From: Symbiotaphrina buchneri
Taxonomy: Eukaryota > Ascomycota > Symbiotaphrinales > Symbiotaphrinaceae
DNA length: 64,000 bases
Assembly: GCA_001599915.1 (NCBI GenBank)
Contig: BCIG01000017.1
Span: 558,001 to 622,000 of the forward strand
Reading direction: 5' to 3'
How positions within the stretch are numbered: the first letter of the stretch is position 1; each line of letters starts with the position of its first letter. Below the pieces are notes generated by a model, which searched no databases, was not told where the DNA came from, and worked only from the letters and a program-made list of their open reading frames with translations. The position numbers and the translations under genes are program-made. Shown here piece by piece: positions 1 to 11,712 of this stretch.

Positions 1-312
1 CAGCGCTTCATCTTGTACATGATATACTGGGATAAGGCAGATAGAAAAGTTATTCCACTCCATCAATAAGGATTAAACCTCTGTGCACACCAGTCCTCGA
101 AAGTAACACTCAATTATCACATTTTTCGACTTGGGATTGCGCCTTGTTTTCCCATTTTAAGCTCAGAACATCTCCTGACTCCACACCGGCAAGCTCCGGT
201 CTCCGAATTTCATATCCTTCAAGCTCTATCCTCGAATCCCCACTGGCAACTCCCGCGCCATCACCGCATTACAGCATCCGCTCCTACACTCACCGTTCTC
301 GGAGAAAGCACA
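1..312. other. Upstream flank of the NCE101 gene
   Basis: No coding sequence is recognised. The stretch just before the start is pyrimidine- and C-rich, as is common in fungal promoters and leaders. A long open frame runs through it in phase with the second exon of the next gene, but it has no ATG of its own. Confidence 0.4.
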
Positions 313-602
313 ATGGCCTCCCGCGCACCTCAATACCTAATCTCCAAGTCCGCCGCCCCTCCTCTCCGGCAATATTCCTGCACCAAGCCCCCCTCTCCCC
401 TCTCAAGCTTCCCTTCCTCCGCAACCTAAACCAACCGCCAAAGCCAGAAACCAGTCTACTAACCACCGTCCTGGCTAACAGATGGGGCGACCCACTCTTC
501 GCCCTCACCGTCGGCCTCTCCGCTGCATACGTGCGCATCCGCCGCGAAGAGCGCGAGCAGGGGCACTCCACAAGCGACACCATCGCGGCGCTGCTCCGGT
601 AG
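313..602 (+). CDS. NCE101: Non-classical export protein 1 (NCE101 family)
   Basis: A tiny membrane protein of the NCE101 family, known in yeast from a screen for export of leaderless proteins; its molecular role is poorly defined. The gene has two exons, 313-347 and 482-602, around an intron at 348-481 that starts GTCCGC and ends GGCTAACAG. The join gives 51 residues. They begin MASRAPQYLISK and run into WGDPLFALTVGLSAAYVRI, a single hydrophobic segment at about residues 13-31, then a charged RREEREQG tail. Family members are of similar size with the same GDPLFAL-type core followed by basic and acidic residues. The intron is inferred from frame continuity and from the match to the family N-terminus. 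The unspliced frame would add a Pro/Ser-rich leader without an ATG. The GTCCGC donor is the weakest point. Confidence 0.8.
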
Positions 603-1487
603 GCAAAACAGCCCACCCACCCGGGCCCAGCACACCTCGGCATGTGTTGTGGGGTCTATGTATTTAGAGAGGGCGATTGCTGATGCTGGCTGCCGGAGTA
701 TAGGCGGTTAGATGTCCCGCGGGAGTGGCGCGGACGCTTCGATAGTGAGGATGCGGTGGTCCCTGAGGGAGCGGCGGGAAGGGGGAAGTGAGGCGCGAGT
801 GTAGTGGTGGGATGGGATATTTTGGCTATTGAAAGGACGCGGCGGAGTGGTGGGCACTATCGTGGCCGTATAGCTGGGAGGGTACGACCGGGATGTCTCC
901 GTTGCGGTGGAGATGCTTGAAGGTTGGAGAACTATCATGCATGAATGGGAATACCGGGTCTGCGATTGGGCCTGCAAGTGCCGAGGCGTTGGAAACGGTG
1001 CACATCATCAGTGGATGGAGAAACGCGTGCTACCAACGGTTATGCACTCACTCTCTACAGCATGATGACGCATTATGGCAAGGGCTTAATGCCAGTTGGG
1101 GACAGGACCATAGAGTCTCTCAGGAAGGCCGCATAAGGGTAGACGGAAACTCGATTAAGCTGCAATAAGCTGGAAGGCTTCGAAAGGAAACAGTCCAGCC
1201 TATACTATCCCTGTGCATCCCCATGCATGCCTCAGCAAAGCTCTCCGAGGCAGCTCTGACGTGGAAGCGATATTGATGTTCCATTCAGCTTGGTCTTGTG
1301 GATGACCACGTCGAACAAGCCTCCGTCTTACCCCCTTTCCAAATTCCATCCCCACTCGTATGTGCTTCATCCCAGCAAACTTCATAAAGAACAAGGAGCC
1401 AAGTAACCCAAAGATGGACCATTGAGAACGCCAGGAAGTGTCGTTAGTCGGTAATCAGTATAGCATCACAGACGGGCATTGCGGCAT
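603..1487. other. Intergenic region between convergent NCE101 and ATG8
   Basis: It holds the 3' flanks of two convergent genes. Short open frames occur on both strands, but none has a convincing start, domain or splice structure. I see no RNA gene or repeat. Confidence 0.4.
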
Positions 1488-2010
1488 TTAGGAATCTTGG
1501 CCGCCGAATGTGTTTTCACCCGCGTACCTGCGCACGATCATCAGCAACAGTCCATCTACTCTCCGAGGCCATGAAGTTCTATCGAGGAGGGCTTACGTGA
1601 TGTATAGGAAGCCGTCCTCATCCTTGTGCTCCTCGTAAATGGAGCTCATCAAAGCCGCAGCGGGCGGAAGGACCTCATCGACGAAGATGAAGATGGCCTT
1701 TTCTGGAGACAACTTGATCCGCTTGCGGATGACATAGACGAACTGGCCGACGGTCAGGTCGGCCGGCACCAAGTACTTCTTCTTGTCGATAGTCGCTATG
1801 TCCGATTTCTCAACCTTCTCGCAGATAACCTGAAGAGATCAGCGGCTGTTACGGAATACAGCAGAGCATGACGACGAGGCATAGTGGAAAAGTTGATGAA
1901 GCGACGTCAGTAATACTTACAGGAATGCGGTCCGCGTACTTCTGGCGGATGCGCTCAGCTTCGGCCTTGCGCTTCTCAAAGGGGTGCTCGTCCTTAAACT
2001 TGGAACGCAT
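1488..2010 (-). CDS. ATG8: Autophagy-related ubiquitin-like protein Atg8
   Basis: The ubiquitin-like modifier that is conjugated to phosphatidylethanolamine on growing autophagosome membranes. Three exons on the minus strand, 2010-1921, 1829-1597 and 1527-1488, give 120 residues, the usual length. Exon 1 encodes [20 protein letters not shown], exon 2 the ubiquitin fold with [20 protein letters not shown] and [17 protein letters not shown], and exon 3 [12 protein letters not shown]. Gly116, the residue exposed by the Atg4 protease and then lipidated, lies in TFG exactly where expected, leaving a four-residue tail (GQDS) to be removed. Both introns have GTAAG donors and CAG acceptors. The N-terminal helices and the beta strands that bind LIR/AIM peptides are intact, so the gene looks functional. 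Confidence 0.98.
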
Positions 2011-3279
2011 CTTGACGCGTGTTTGATATTTCCGATAGATATCGATAAGCTCGGACAGTGCAGATCAAAGGTTTGATGACCTGGCTGGGTTGTCGATGAT
2101 AAGTGGACGCTTAGGGTGATGTCGTTGGCAGGAGGCACAGAGGAAGCTCCAGGCAGCGGGGAAACGAAGCGGTGGGAGGTTGCGGTGAGGTGAGTAATGC
2201 TACGCCGTAACCGGCCGGTGAGCGTGCCAAGATGTGTCCACCTGACCAATTAACATCCGAGGATAGACTCGCTTGTTGATTGCCTTTGATTGGCGCCCTG
2301 TCGCGTATCAGCTTGTCGCGATAAAAGCGCTTGAACAAATCACAATTATCACATGGGCATCATCAAAGGAAGCATGACAAGATGAGTTCCCAGGCATGGG
2401 AGACTTGAGGAAACTCATCAAAGGCGTGACTGCTCACCTCTGACTCTTTGTCTAGCCACAGTGACAGAGACAGTAAGACGAGTAACGCGTGCAGTCTGGT
2501 AAATGAAGGTGGAGAGCGATCGAGTTGGCCGACGCCTTATCGCGAGCGGTCTAAGGTGGTTCTTGGGCTTTGAAAGAGGGTTCTCCATGAATAGATAGAG
2601 GCGTCATCTTCGAAAATCGGGCCATGAAGGCAGGAGATCAATATGTTAGAGAATAATAATATACTTTGTGTCATCCGTCCTCATATTTACAGAGGCCTTT
2701 CGACGGGGACCATCTGGAGAGCTTCTGAGGAGACAAGCCTCCAGGGACAGCTTCAATAACCGGTAAGGCAAAAGGATGCATGCTTGATCGTTTCTTCTCC
2801 AACAGAGCTGTACAGATGGCCAAGCGCGGGAACTACGTCCTACATATTGCTTCACGGTCTCAGTGTTCACATTTATATGGTCGAGGGCATGACAAGTGCA
2901 AAGCAGCTGGTGAAAATATCTCGATGTCTGAGGATGGAATTTGTTGCGCTTTGGCCTTTCATTGCTCAACTCCGAGCGAATGCCGTCCGCTTGCACGATA
3001 ATCAGGTGTTGCTTGCAAACCAAGCAAACATTTGCCCTCGGCAAGACAGGAACAATGTTTTTCCAGAGCCACGGTCAGCGCATCCAGACCTGAACGGCCT
3101 CACGCACGAATTTGTAGCAAATAATGACAGGCCAGATCAGAACCTCACGACCATAGCCTGACATCTCCACCGAGCATAGTGGCATCAGGATCAGAGACAA
3201 AAAGGCAAGAGGCTGCCACCATCTGCTATTGCAGCAATTGGGCTGACATTGGCCAGGAATTCTTTCCCGTCTTATAGTG
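2011..3279. promoter_or_regulatory. Divergent upstream region of ATG8 and HEM13
   Basis: About 1.27 kb between divergent starts. A CCAAT box reading toward ATG8 lies near 2283-2293 (seen as ATTGG on the plus strand). Two more ATTGG elements lie at about 3235-3255, just before the HEM13 start. CCAAT boxes are known targets of the fungal CBC complex, which acts in haem and iron control; a role here is inference. Overlapping open frames near 2.65-3.16 kb show no domain. Confidence 0.4.
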
Positions 3280-4671
3280 ATGCTACCCGTGCGGCGGTGC
3301 CTGTGGGCCAGACCATGCCGGGCATCACGAGGTGTCGTGCGGCTCGAGACGTCACGCTACCCTCTTGCTTTATTTCCGGCACGCTCATTCGCTGCCCAGC
3401 AGCCTCCTCCCGCCGATGACCACGCCACGTCCACTCCATCCTCACCACAGCCGTCGTATGCGCCAGGCCCGGGCAGGCCCCCGCGCCCGCAGGATGAAAG
3501 ATATACAGTCTGGGCTCCCTACCTCCGTCTTTCAGTCGGTGTGGTCTTCGTTTCGGCCCTAATCTACTCAATGGTACGGAAGACCTGCCCCATGGAGGCG
3601 GCCCTCAAGGCCCCTCCAGCCAAAAGAATTCGTCTCACTCCTGCTCAGCTTTTTGAAAAACCCGAACAGCTCGATGCTCCCTCCCTCCCTGACCGAGATG
3701 CGCTGGCGCTCCGCGAGTCTGGCGTGACACCCACCTCGTCGATGCGCCTGCGAGCCTCGAACCTCTTCCAAGAACACCAGAAGCTCACTGTAGCCGCTCT
3801 CGAAGAAGTTGACGGCACCAAATTCCGTACCGACTCATGGACTCGCCCACGTGGTGGTGGAGGCACCTCCTGTGTTCTACAAGATGGAAACGTCTTTGAG
3901 AAAGCTGGCGTGAACACGTCCGTCGTCTACGGCATCTTGCCCCGTCCAGCCATCCAGCAGATGCGAGTGAACCACAAAGCTCTCGATCCAGATGTCGAAT
4001 CCCTTCCTTTCTTCGCCGCTGGCCTTTCAATCGTTATACACCCGCGCAACCCATTGGCCCCCACGGTCCACATGAACTACCGCTATTTCGAAACCGCAAA
4101 TGCCGACGACGGCACCACCAACGCCTGGTGGTTCGGTGGAGGCACCGACCTGACACCCTCATACCTCTTCGATGAAGACGCTATCCACTTCCACCGTACG
4201 ATCAAAGAGGCATGTGATAAGCATGACAAAGCTTACTACCCGCGCTTCAAGAAATGGTGCGATGAATACTTCAACATCAAGCACCGAAACGAAGCGCGCG
4301 GCATTGGCGGAATCTTCTTCGACGACTTGGACGAAGAAGAAAAAGACGCCGAGAACCTCTTCGCTTTCGTCACCGACTGCCTCGAAGCTTTCCTGCCCTC
4401 TTATATCCCCATCATCAACCGGCGCAAGGAGATGCCGTTCACGGAGAACGAGAAGCGCTGGCAGCAGCTGCGACGGGGCCGGTACGTCGAGTTCAATCTC
4501 GTCCACGACCGCGGCACCGCTTTTGGGCTGAACACCCCTGGTGCGAGAGTCGAGAGTATCCTCATGAGCTTGCCCCTGACGGCTCGATGGGAGTACATGC
4601 ATGAGCCGGAAGTCGGGACCCGGGAGGAGAGGCTGCTCAGCGTGCTGAAGCAGCCAAAGGAGTGGGTATAG
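3280..4671 (+). CDS. HEM13: Coproporphyrinogen III oxidase (oxygen-dependent)
   Basis: Oxidatively decarboxylates coproporphyrinogen III to protoporphyrinogen IX in haem synthesis. One exon, 463 residues from the ATG at 3280 (an in-frame GTG lies one codon upstream). The catalytic domain from about residue 130 to the end carries family motifs: [87 protein letters not shown] and ESILMSLP. Baker's yeast Hem13 is shorter and cytosolic. Here there is an Arg-rich, acid-free N-terminus (about 1-40), a Pro/Ser-rich linker and one hydrophobic stretch at about 81-99 ([19 protein letters not shown]). That resembles a mitochondrial presequence plus a membrane anchor, so intermembrane-space location, as in animals, is inferred. 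Confidence 0.97.
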   Translation: MLPVRRCLWARPCRASRGVVRLETSRYPLALFPARSFAAQQPPPADDHATSTPSSPQPSYAPGPGRPPRPQDERYTVWAPYLRLSVGVVFVSALIYSMVRKTCPMEAALKAPPAKRIRLTPAQLFEKPEQLDAPSLPDRDALALRESGVTPTSSMRLRASNLFQEHQKLTVAALEEVDGTKFRTDSWTRPRGGGGTSCVLQDGNVFEKAGVNTSVVYGILPRPAIQQMRVNHKALDPDVESLPFFAAGLSIVIHPRNPLAPTVHMNYRYFETANADDGTTNAWWFGGGTDLTPSYLFDEDAIHFHRTIKEACDKHDKAYYPRFKKWCDEYFNIKHRNEARGIGGIFFDDLDEEEKDAENLFAFVTDCLEAFLPSYIPIINRRKEMPFTENEKRWQQLRRGRYVEFNLVHDRGTAFGLNTPGARVESILMSLPLTARWEYMHEPEVGTREERLLSVLKQPKEWV

Positions 4672-5735
4672 CCGCGGATCAGCGGCTATAACTCGGTCTC
4701 CATAGCATTAGTGGAGTATGAGCGTTCGAAAGGGGGCGGATGGGCTTGAGGTATTTCTGAAAACGAAACGACCCTCTCCCATCTCTGCCGCCGCTGCTCA
4801 TCCAAGCATTGGACCCGTATACGAGAGCATCGCGTGGTTGCTAGGAAGTTTCTACCGTTTTACTGTGTACATAGCCGGTGTCATATCTTGGTTAATCCTC
4901 CCGGTTCTGGAGCTGGCGTAAAAGAGCGGCATTAATTCTTACAACTCTGTTGAAACCTCCAAACAATTGATAAATACAAAGCTATATCAATTTCGACTCC
5001 TCTATTTATGAATGCGTGTCTGTCCAAACTCTTTTTGTCCTTCATGGCCCTCTCCTCCGGGCTTGGGAAACAATGCTGCGATGGACTCGCACATGTCGAC
5101 CTAGCTTACTTACTCCCTTTATTCCCCTCCCTTTGTCCCCCCCGTGGTAGACAAAGGTCGGAGTGTAAGGGCACGCCCTCCAAGCAAGCTCCGGCCTGGC
5201 TCCGCCCTTGCTCCGCAGGTGGAGCAACCAACAATGATGCAACCCAGTAACCAACCTGGGACCTCGGACGCATGTCCGATAATATCAGGCAGACCCTCAC
5301 GCCACATATCAGACATTCCAAGGAAAGGGGTTCAGGGAGCGGGGGAAGCTGGTCTGGCAATTTCCGTATGCTTGCACTGTGGGACAGTTAGGGATGTAAT
5401 ACAGTCAATTGAGAGGAAAGCTGGACCGGCAAAGCAGGTTTTGATTTGAGGACTCGAGTTGTCTTGCATAAAGGACGCGCCTAATTGGGGGATATCGCAT
5501 TGTATAGGGCGCATATCTGCAAGACAAAGAAGGTCCAATAGAGGACCTCTGTACCATCAACGACATGCCAGCACCCTATCAATAACAGACCTGATCTAGA
5601 TTTCCCGGCGAGAAATTTGGTCAAAGAAACCACAAAGCAAAACAGACTCCAGCGCAATGCCGCTACTTCAGTGCTACAACCAAATCGACAGAGGGGGGTA
5701 TCATGTTAAGCACCGCTCCGGTATACCTTGTTCAA
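4672..5735. other. Intergenic region between convergent HEM13 and Hook genes
   Basis: No gene is supported. A 67-codon ATG frame at 4718-4921 with one hydrophobic stretch lies in the likely 3' untranslated region of HEM13, and I do not call it. Other short frames around 5.0-5.5 kb overlap each other on both strands. Confidence 0.4.
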
Positions 5736-8700
5736 TCAAGGTAGCAATCTCCGCTGCTTTGCCAGCCAGCTCCGTGGCTCCTGATTCGCCCGCCGAGCCA
5801 CGACCACGCTGTTCATCTGCATCCGCGAAGCGAGCTCGTACCATGTGGTGGTGATGAGCGTGTTTTCCCGGCGCAGGGCCTGCAATTCTTGGGCTGTGGC
5901 AGCTGCGGCAGCCTAAATTGGAGGAGTTAGGATCATTATACAATCAGAATATTCATGGGGAAAGGGACGGGGGAGAACATTATCAATTTTTAAAAGAGGG
6001 AAAGAGAGCAGCGAGCTCTCAGCTTGTAAGCGTACCTTCTCTTCAGCGGTCTCTATCTTTGCCTGGGCTACATCGGCACCAGCCTCAAGCTGCTTCAACC
6101 GGTCTTGCAGTTCCTTGATGGTTGAGTTGAGTTTCACAACGTGCTGCGATGAAGTTAGCATAATTGCCTGCTACGTCCCCACCAGCTGCGCCGAGCGGCA
6201 GCAGGAGGTTCCTGTGGCAATGTAACCACAGGGCTGGAAGGAGGTTCAAGGGGGATGCTTCTTATGCTTGCAGCTTCTTCGATGACAAAATCAAGGCTGT
6301 TGCGACGTCGATCACTGGAAGATAGGGGCGGACTTGCCTCTTTTTGCCGGTTCAGAGCCTCCCGTCGTTCCTCCAGTTTCTGGCTTTGCTTGATCATGGT
6401 TTTGCTTAGAGCATCGATCGCGCCTTCATCCCGGCTCTCGACTGCCGTCTTCATCAGGTCCAAAGCATTCTGGAGCTCGACACTAGACTTCTCGGTCTCG
6501 AAAACTTGGTCTTTTTGATCCGAGACTTTGCTTTCGAGCTCCGCTTTCTCCAAAAGCGTCCTGTTTAGGAGACGAATTTGCTCATCCAGCTCGGATCGCT
6601 GGTCTTTAGTCATCTGTTTGAGTTGCTGGTTCTCGCGCCGGGCCTTCTCAAGTTGCTCAGAGAAGTCTTTCTTGACTCGCTCCAGCTGGTCAAGGCTTTC
6701 TTTGTCGACATTGGCCACTACAACGTTATTTTCAATCGCCCAGACAAGGGCATTCAACATACGGTCAGACTGAGCTAATTCAAGTTGTCCTTGAACGTCA
6801 GATAATTGAGCATCCCTCTCAGTAAGCTGTTCCTTCACTTGTCGCAGCTCTTCCTCGGCTTGAAGTTGTTTGGAAAGCGTGTCCATAAACGCTTGAGAGC
6901 TGTCGAGTCGGTCAGAAATTTCACTATATTCGGAAATGTCCGAGAGGGAAACATACCCTTCTCCAAGCGTTCCGTTTCGAACCGCATTCATTTGAGATTC
7001 GAGAACGACTTTGGCTTGCTGAGCTTCGAGGTATTTGTTCTCAAGATTCGAGACTCTTTGTTTCTCCTCTTCGAGAAGACTGGAGAGATGTGCAACCTCA
7101 ACGGCATCCTTATCCCCAGTCCTCAATCGACGGATTTCAGTCTTGAGTTCGGCATTTTCTGCTCGAAGTTCATCCTCCGTCTTCTCCGTATCAGCTATCT
7201 CGGCCTCTAGGTTGCCGCCGTTGAAGGTAGATACACGTCGTAGATTTCTCGATTCAAGATCGCGTAGCTTCTCTTGAAGTTCGCTGATAGCTTCATGATC
7301 CTTGTGTTGCTGTTCACTGGCCGCTTGTAGCCTAAATTCGAGTTCCTTCTTATCGAGCTGAAGCGTATGCTGAATACGTAGCGCATCCTGGAGGTCAGTT
7401 TCAATTTTGCCTTGGAATCGTTGATATTGCTCGATCGATGATTTCTGACTTCGGTTCTCTTGCCGCAAACGGGTCATATCTTCGAGCTGCGCATATAGTT
7501 CTTCATTCAAGGTCTGCAGTCGCCTATTCTCCCTTTCCATATCTTGGACAGATTGGAGTTTATGTTTGTATTTCTCGGCAGCGTTCGCTTTCTTGGCAAG
7601 ATTGTCTCGTTCGACTTTGACCTCATCCAACTCATCTTGCAGTCGTTGGAGCTTGGCCGAAGAACCGCTCATCGTGTTCAGTTCTTTCCGCAGTCTCGTC
7701 TTCTCGTCCTCGAGTTCACTAGCCTTTGACTCCAAGGAAGCAATGTAGTCTTCCTGTTCTCGAATGCGCTGTTGATATTCTTTGATCTCGATATCTTTCT
7801 CTGTATCAGCGGCACCTTTTCTATATTCAAGTCGTACTTCCGCATCTGTCAGCCGTTGCTCGAGATCATCCTACAATTGTTAGCATAACATGGATACAAA
7901 TAGGAGGGGCACTTACATTGACCGTCTGGTTCTTCTCTAATCGACTTTCGAGATCATGGACATCCTTTGTTAGAAGCCTGTTCCTATCAGTCAACTTCTT
8001 ATTCTCCGCCACAAGTACCGCCAGCCGTTCTTCTAGGCGCAAATCAGAGTCCGGGCCGACATCGTCTGATGCAGACTGCGGCGTGCCTTTGACTGGTCTT
8101 CGGACCCGCGTTCGTCTTGAAGGAGAGGTGATACTAGGTGTGGCTTCGACAGATTGCGTCCGTGTCTGCGTTTTATTGTTAATATTCGCTGCCTTGGTAT
8201 TGTGAGGTTGATGTACCTCCTCGATGATATCCTTGATGGCTGCCTGAGTTGGCGTGCTTAGCTTGGGCATTTCTTGGATGTATATCTCTCTGCGTGGAGA
8301 ATATATAGCTGCCACAAGGATAAGCTTGAAAAGCTTCACGAGGCCGTCAGCATAAGCGTGCCTTTTGAACATGATCTCAGATCGATCATATACCTTCAGT
8401 ATTTCAGCATCACTCTCCCCTTGAGCAATTGCTTTGAGATCCGGAGTATCATTCAGGAGGGTCGAGAAGTCCTGTCGGCATTCGTTTCGTAGGTAACTTG
8501 TCAAGGATCTGTATAGCTGCTTCAGATTCTGCCATTTCACAAGCCATTTGTCCTCCGGCTGGATATCCTGGTTTTGTAATTCGCCTTTAAAGTACGTTGG
8601 GTCCACATCGCGCAACACTTCCCAGAGGATTCTGCCGTCGACAAGATCTTTTAAGGAATCGCATTTCCGTCCAATAGGGAGCTCGTTCACCTGTGAGACA

Positions 8701-8810
8701 AGTCTGTTAGCAACTGGTTCTATAAGACGGCTTTTCAAGCAGGGGAACTGCCCACTTACCCATTCCAGAAGGGCGGCCCCATAGGCGGCAGCGGAGTTAC
8801 CGGACTCCAT
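5736..8810 (-). CDS. hookA: Hook-family dynein adaptor (HookA-like)
   Basis: Cytoplasmic coiled-coil adaptor linking dynein to early endosomes and microtubules. Exon 1 (8810-8760) encodes MESGNSAAAYGAALLEW and continues at 8690-7917 with the globular Hook domain (VDGRILWEVLRDVDPTYF, DKWLVKWQNLKQLY). A third exon from 7870 to about 6.2 kb is a long coiled coil. Two further exons, 6143-6036 (more coiled coil) and 5912-5736, end the protein with the conserved Hook tail (TTTWYELASRMQ, PRSWLAKQRR). Introns at 8691-8759, 7871-7916 and 5913-6035 are clear. A 51-nt stretch at 8166-8216 has GT..AG ends and an ATTAAC branch-like site and may be a fourth, frame-preserving intron. The junction near 6.15-6.23 kb is unresolved: TGCTAAC and CGCAG give a good acceptor at 6144, but no standard donor nearby keeps frame except a weak GTGGTT. 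Expected length is about 900-930 residues. Confidence 0.85.
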
Positions 8811-9866
8811 TATTGCTGTGGTTATTATCGTGATCGCCTGTACTGTCCTGACAGTATTTGATCTTGTCTATTCAAATCCGAAATCTTTCTTCGCAAAGGC
8901 CACATGGTGAGCTCAGCTCGGTCGGGGTTGGAGCTTTAAATATGTTCGTCGAGGAACGGGCAGGAGCTGTCGCAGGTCGCGTTCCAGCGTTGTTCGCGAA
9001 TAGTTCATAATCGACGCTAAAGTCACCAGGGGTCTTCGGGCTCTTGAAGTACCTACGCAGTGAGGTAGCTTACTGAAGGTACCTACCTTACCATACAGAA
9101 GGTACATGGCATGCATCATTGTCCATTCGATATATTCATTCATCCTTTTGTTCAACACAAAGGCATTAGCATTGATCTTTGAACTCATAAAAGAATTTCC
9201 TTTCGTGTTGTTGTACAATGCCATCGCAGAATCTCTTTGTTATCATCCCTCCTCACTGAAGGCCGTCGTTTTGTCCTTTCTGTCAGCATCAGAGGTCCCC
9301 AGTGCTAATATTCGCAGAGAGAGCGCGTGCCTTCACTGCATCAAGCCGATTGAATCATGTTCCGTCAGATGTCATTACTTCTCCAGGTGGATTCCATCAC
9401 TTAGGTTCCTTCGCCCTACCTTTTTTCAACTCTTCTTCTTTTTCGTTCAAGGTTCTTACTCTGTTTTCTCGTCTTGGTCAAGCGCTCGCTCTAGGACGTC
9501 CACAAGGGTCGCGACTTCATATGAGCCAAAACTAGTCTAGACTCTGCACGAATATCTGGGTCAAACATATAAGACTCGACATACACTTCTGAACTTTCTC
9601 TTCGGCTTCTCAAAAATTTCCCTGATCAACTATATTCGGAAGATCACTCGAGACTGCAAGAGTCGCGCTCACTGCCACCATCAGCCTGCTGAAACATCAG
9701 CATTTGATTTGCTTGCCCAGTTACGATCACTATCTCTGGGCTGTTCAAGCCTGTGTTTGGTCACTGCCACTCCAATTGGTTGGTGCCTTGGCCGTACCAA
9801 CCGTCTCATGTCAATCCGAACACCACTTCGGTCATTGAAATCGGTATCCTGAGTTTGACGACTGCT
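8811..9866. promoter_or_regulatory. Divergent upstream region of the Hook and F-box-like genes
   Basis: About 1.05 kb, pyrimidine-rich toward the plus-strand gene. Around 9040-9110 there is a cluster of GTACCTACC/GGTACC motifs forming small palindromes. A 144-codon frame at 9106-9540 has no recognisable domain and is not called. Confidence 0.35.
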
Positions 9867-10925
9867 ATGGGGTCCAGAGCATCCCCATGCCGGTTGTTGG
9901 ACCACCAACGTCCTGTTTTGTCTGATGTTCCACAGCTTCCGCATTTCTTAAGGCTTCCGGTTGAATTGAGGCTCCATATTTACAGTCATATCCTGCCTAA
10001 TAAGCAGATACTCAATATTTCGCGGCCTCTGGAACCTCGCCCCGATCCTCACTGTCGATATTGGCCCACTTACTTCAATCACACCTTCAAACTTCAAGGA
10101 GTTCCCGATTTGGCCCATATAGGTACTCGATTGGCGATAATGCGGACAAACCGACAGATTTACCTGGAAGTTTATTCATACCTCTACGACAACCGGATAC
10201 TTGAGTGTGAATTGAATGCCGAGCGTGTGGAATTCCTTTGTGGCGACAAGTTTCCTTATCCTCATGATCCATGCGAATGTCTCCAGTGGTGTCGGATCAA
10301 AAGTCTCTATCTTAATATTGAAATGGTTCCCACCAAGAAATATGGCGCAAAGATATTTGAATTGCGGATGGCACTACAGAAATTCTTTAACGCTATTGAT
10401 AATCATCATCTCAAACATCTTCGGGTGAACTTCGGTACCATATTCGAAGAATGCTGGTTTCATGAAGGGGAGCTTACGGACTGGTTGGAGACCGGCAAAC
10501 CCGATTGCTTCTGGGTATTGGAGCCCCTCGCTGCCCTTAACAACGTGGCTAGAGTGGAAATCTTGTTACCGTATTATGGTGGGATCTCAGCGCAGTCAAA
10601 AAGCTTGGAGCTCATGCGACTGAAAGAAGATATCGAAAAACGTATACCGTATATACCATCTGGACACGCGAAGAGATATGGTTATTCGATCGAGGACCAC
10701 AGTCGGCTTTTGGACCACTTCTATGTTCGTCCATGGGAAGCGCAGTTTAGGGAGCGTCTACGAAGATATACCCGCAACCGTGAGCTCCGCGCTGCGGGGA
10801 ATCTCGATGTGAGCGACACGGACTCTGATTTCGTCGTTGAAATGCATTATACCAACGGTAGTGATTCGGATACTCCTTATTATCGGGGCCATAATTATTC
10901 GGATGATGATTCTTGGGAGCCGTAA
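9867..10925 (+). CDS. F-box-like (LPxELR) protein
   Basis: A single-exon protein of 352 residues starting at the ATG at 9867; the open frame extends 38 codons upstream without an ATG. Near the N-terminus, FLRLPVELRLHIYSHILP matches the LPxE(L/I/V)R...IY signature of the large, mostly unassigned fungal family of F-box-like or 2EXR proteins. It is followed by RLAIMRTNRQIYLEVYSYLY, the usual second motif (LxxTCRQIYxEA-type). The middle is alpha/beta and Trp/Cys-containing, and the last 40 residues are acidic and Asp/Ser-rich (SDTDSDFVVE, SDDDSWEP). Such proteins may be ubiquitin-ligase substrate adaptors, but no activity can be read here. It shares the N-terminal motif with genes at 21.9 and 35.6 kb but little else. 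Confidence 0.6.
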   Translation: MGSRASPCRLLDHQRPVLSDVPQLPHFLRLPVELRLHIYSHILPNKQILNISRPLEPRPDPHCRYWPTYFNHTFKLQGVPDLAHIGTRLAIMRTNRQIYLEVYSYLYDNRILECELNAERVEFLCGDKFPYPHDPCECLQWCRIKSLYLNIEMVPTKKYGAKIFELRMALQKFFNAIDNHHLKHLRVNFGTIFEECWFHEGELTDWLETGKPDCFWVLEPLAALNNVARVEILLPYYGGISAQSKSLELMRLKEDIEKRIPYIPSGHAKRYGYSIEDHSRLLDHFYVRPWEAQFRERLRRYTRNRELRAAGNLDVSDTDSDFVVEMHYTNGSDSDTPYYRGHNYSDDDSWEP

Positions 10926-11712
10926 CCCAGCGAGCCAGGAACCATCCAACCTTTTAGAAATCCTCCTTTCAACATACATTGCTGCAAAGGCAACGGTACG
11001 TGTTACAGAGAGGCAGGTTGAACTCACAATGGTAGTTTTGCTGCTAAGCAATCAATGTGATGCGCGATATTCCTCCAACATGCCGGATGATGAATGCGAG
11101 GTTAGTTAATGGATTCACCATCGAAAGGATCAAGCAAACTGCCTGCTTGAAGCAAACATTGGCACTATCTAAAGTCCTCTGTACATCCTTTGTTCGTAAT
11201 TGTGCCCTCTACTTTGTTGGCCATCTTTATATGTCTGCAATCCGGCTTTCTTTCAATGTGTCATGCTTTCACAAGCCTATCAATATTGACAAGACCACGG
11301 AGACACAGAGGCATACATAGGTGGCAACTGCCCGACTGACAGTCATCGTGACCGTTCCTGCCGCTTTCCGACTCTATGTACCGTCCGTACATCGTGCCTT
11401 CCCCAGCTTTCGTTATTCCAGTTGTTCCTGAAATGTATATGTTTGTTCATTTTCCCGTTCTTATTTCTTTCCTTCCCTCTCTTTTCCTCCTCAACGTCTG
11501 TATTGTTCCATAACAATCAGTCACCCAGCCCCTATTTCTGGAAGACGATGGCATATTATTAAGATAGGATCAGCTCGGAAGAGTTCAATGCCACACGTTC
11601 CTCCCTTAGAGTTCCTCGCCCGTACAATCCGTCAACTGTACAGACAGCTGACGAGGCCCTCCCATTGGCAACACCTCTCCTATTGCCTGCTGTGAACCAG
11701 CAAACGGAGCAG
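10926..11712. other. Intergenic region, no gene seen
   Basis: The 3' flank of the F-box-like gene and 5' flank of the next. Runs of T/C around 11440-11500 are consistent with a promoter or leader. No domain-bearing frame, RNA or repeat is seen. Confidence 0.35.

Noticed and set aside
2646-3161. Overlapping frames of 73-132 codons on both strands between ATG8 and HEM13
   Set aside because: None has a recognised domain, they contradict one another, and they sit in a divergent upstream region.
4718-4921. 67-codon ATG frame with one hydrophobic stretch after HEM13
   Set aside because: It lies 47 bp past the HEM13 stop, in likely 3' untranslated sequence. It has no family resemblance, and short hydrophobic frames arise easily by chance.
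9106-9540. 144-codon frame upstream of the first F-box-like gene
   Set aside because: It is Phe/Ser-rich because the plus strand is pyrimidine-rich here. No domain is seen, and it overlaps the probable promoter.
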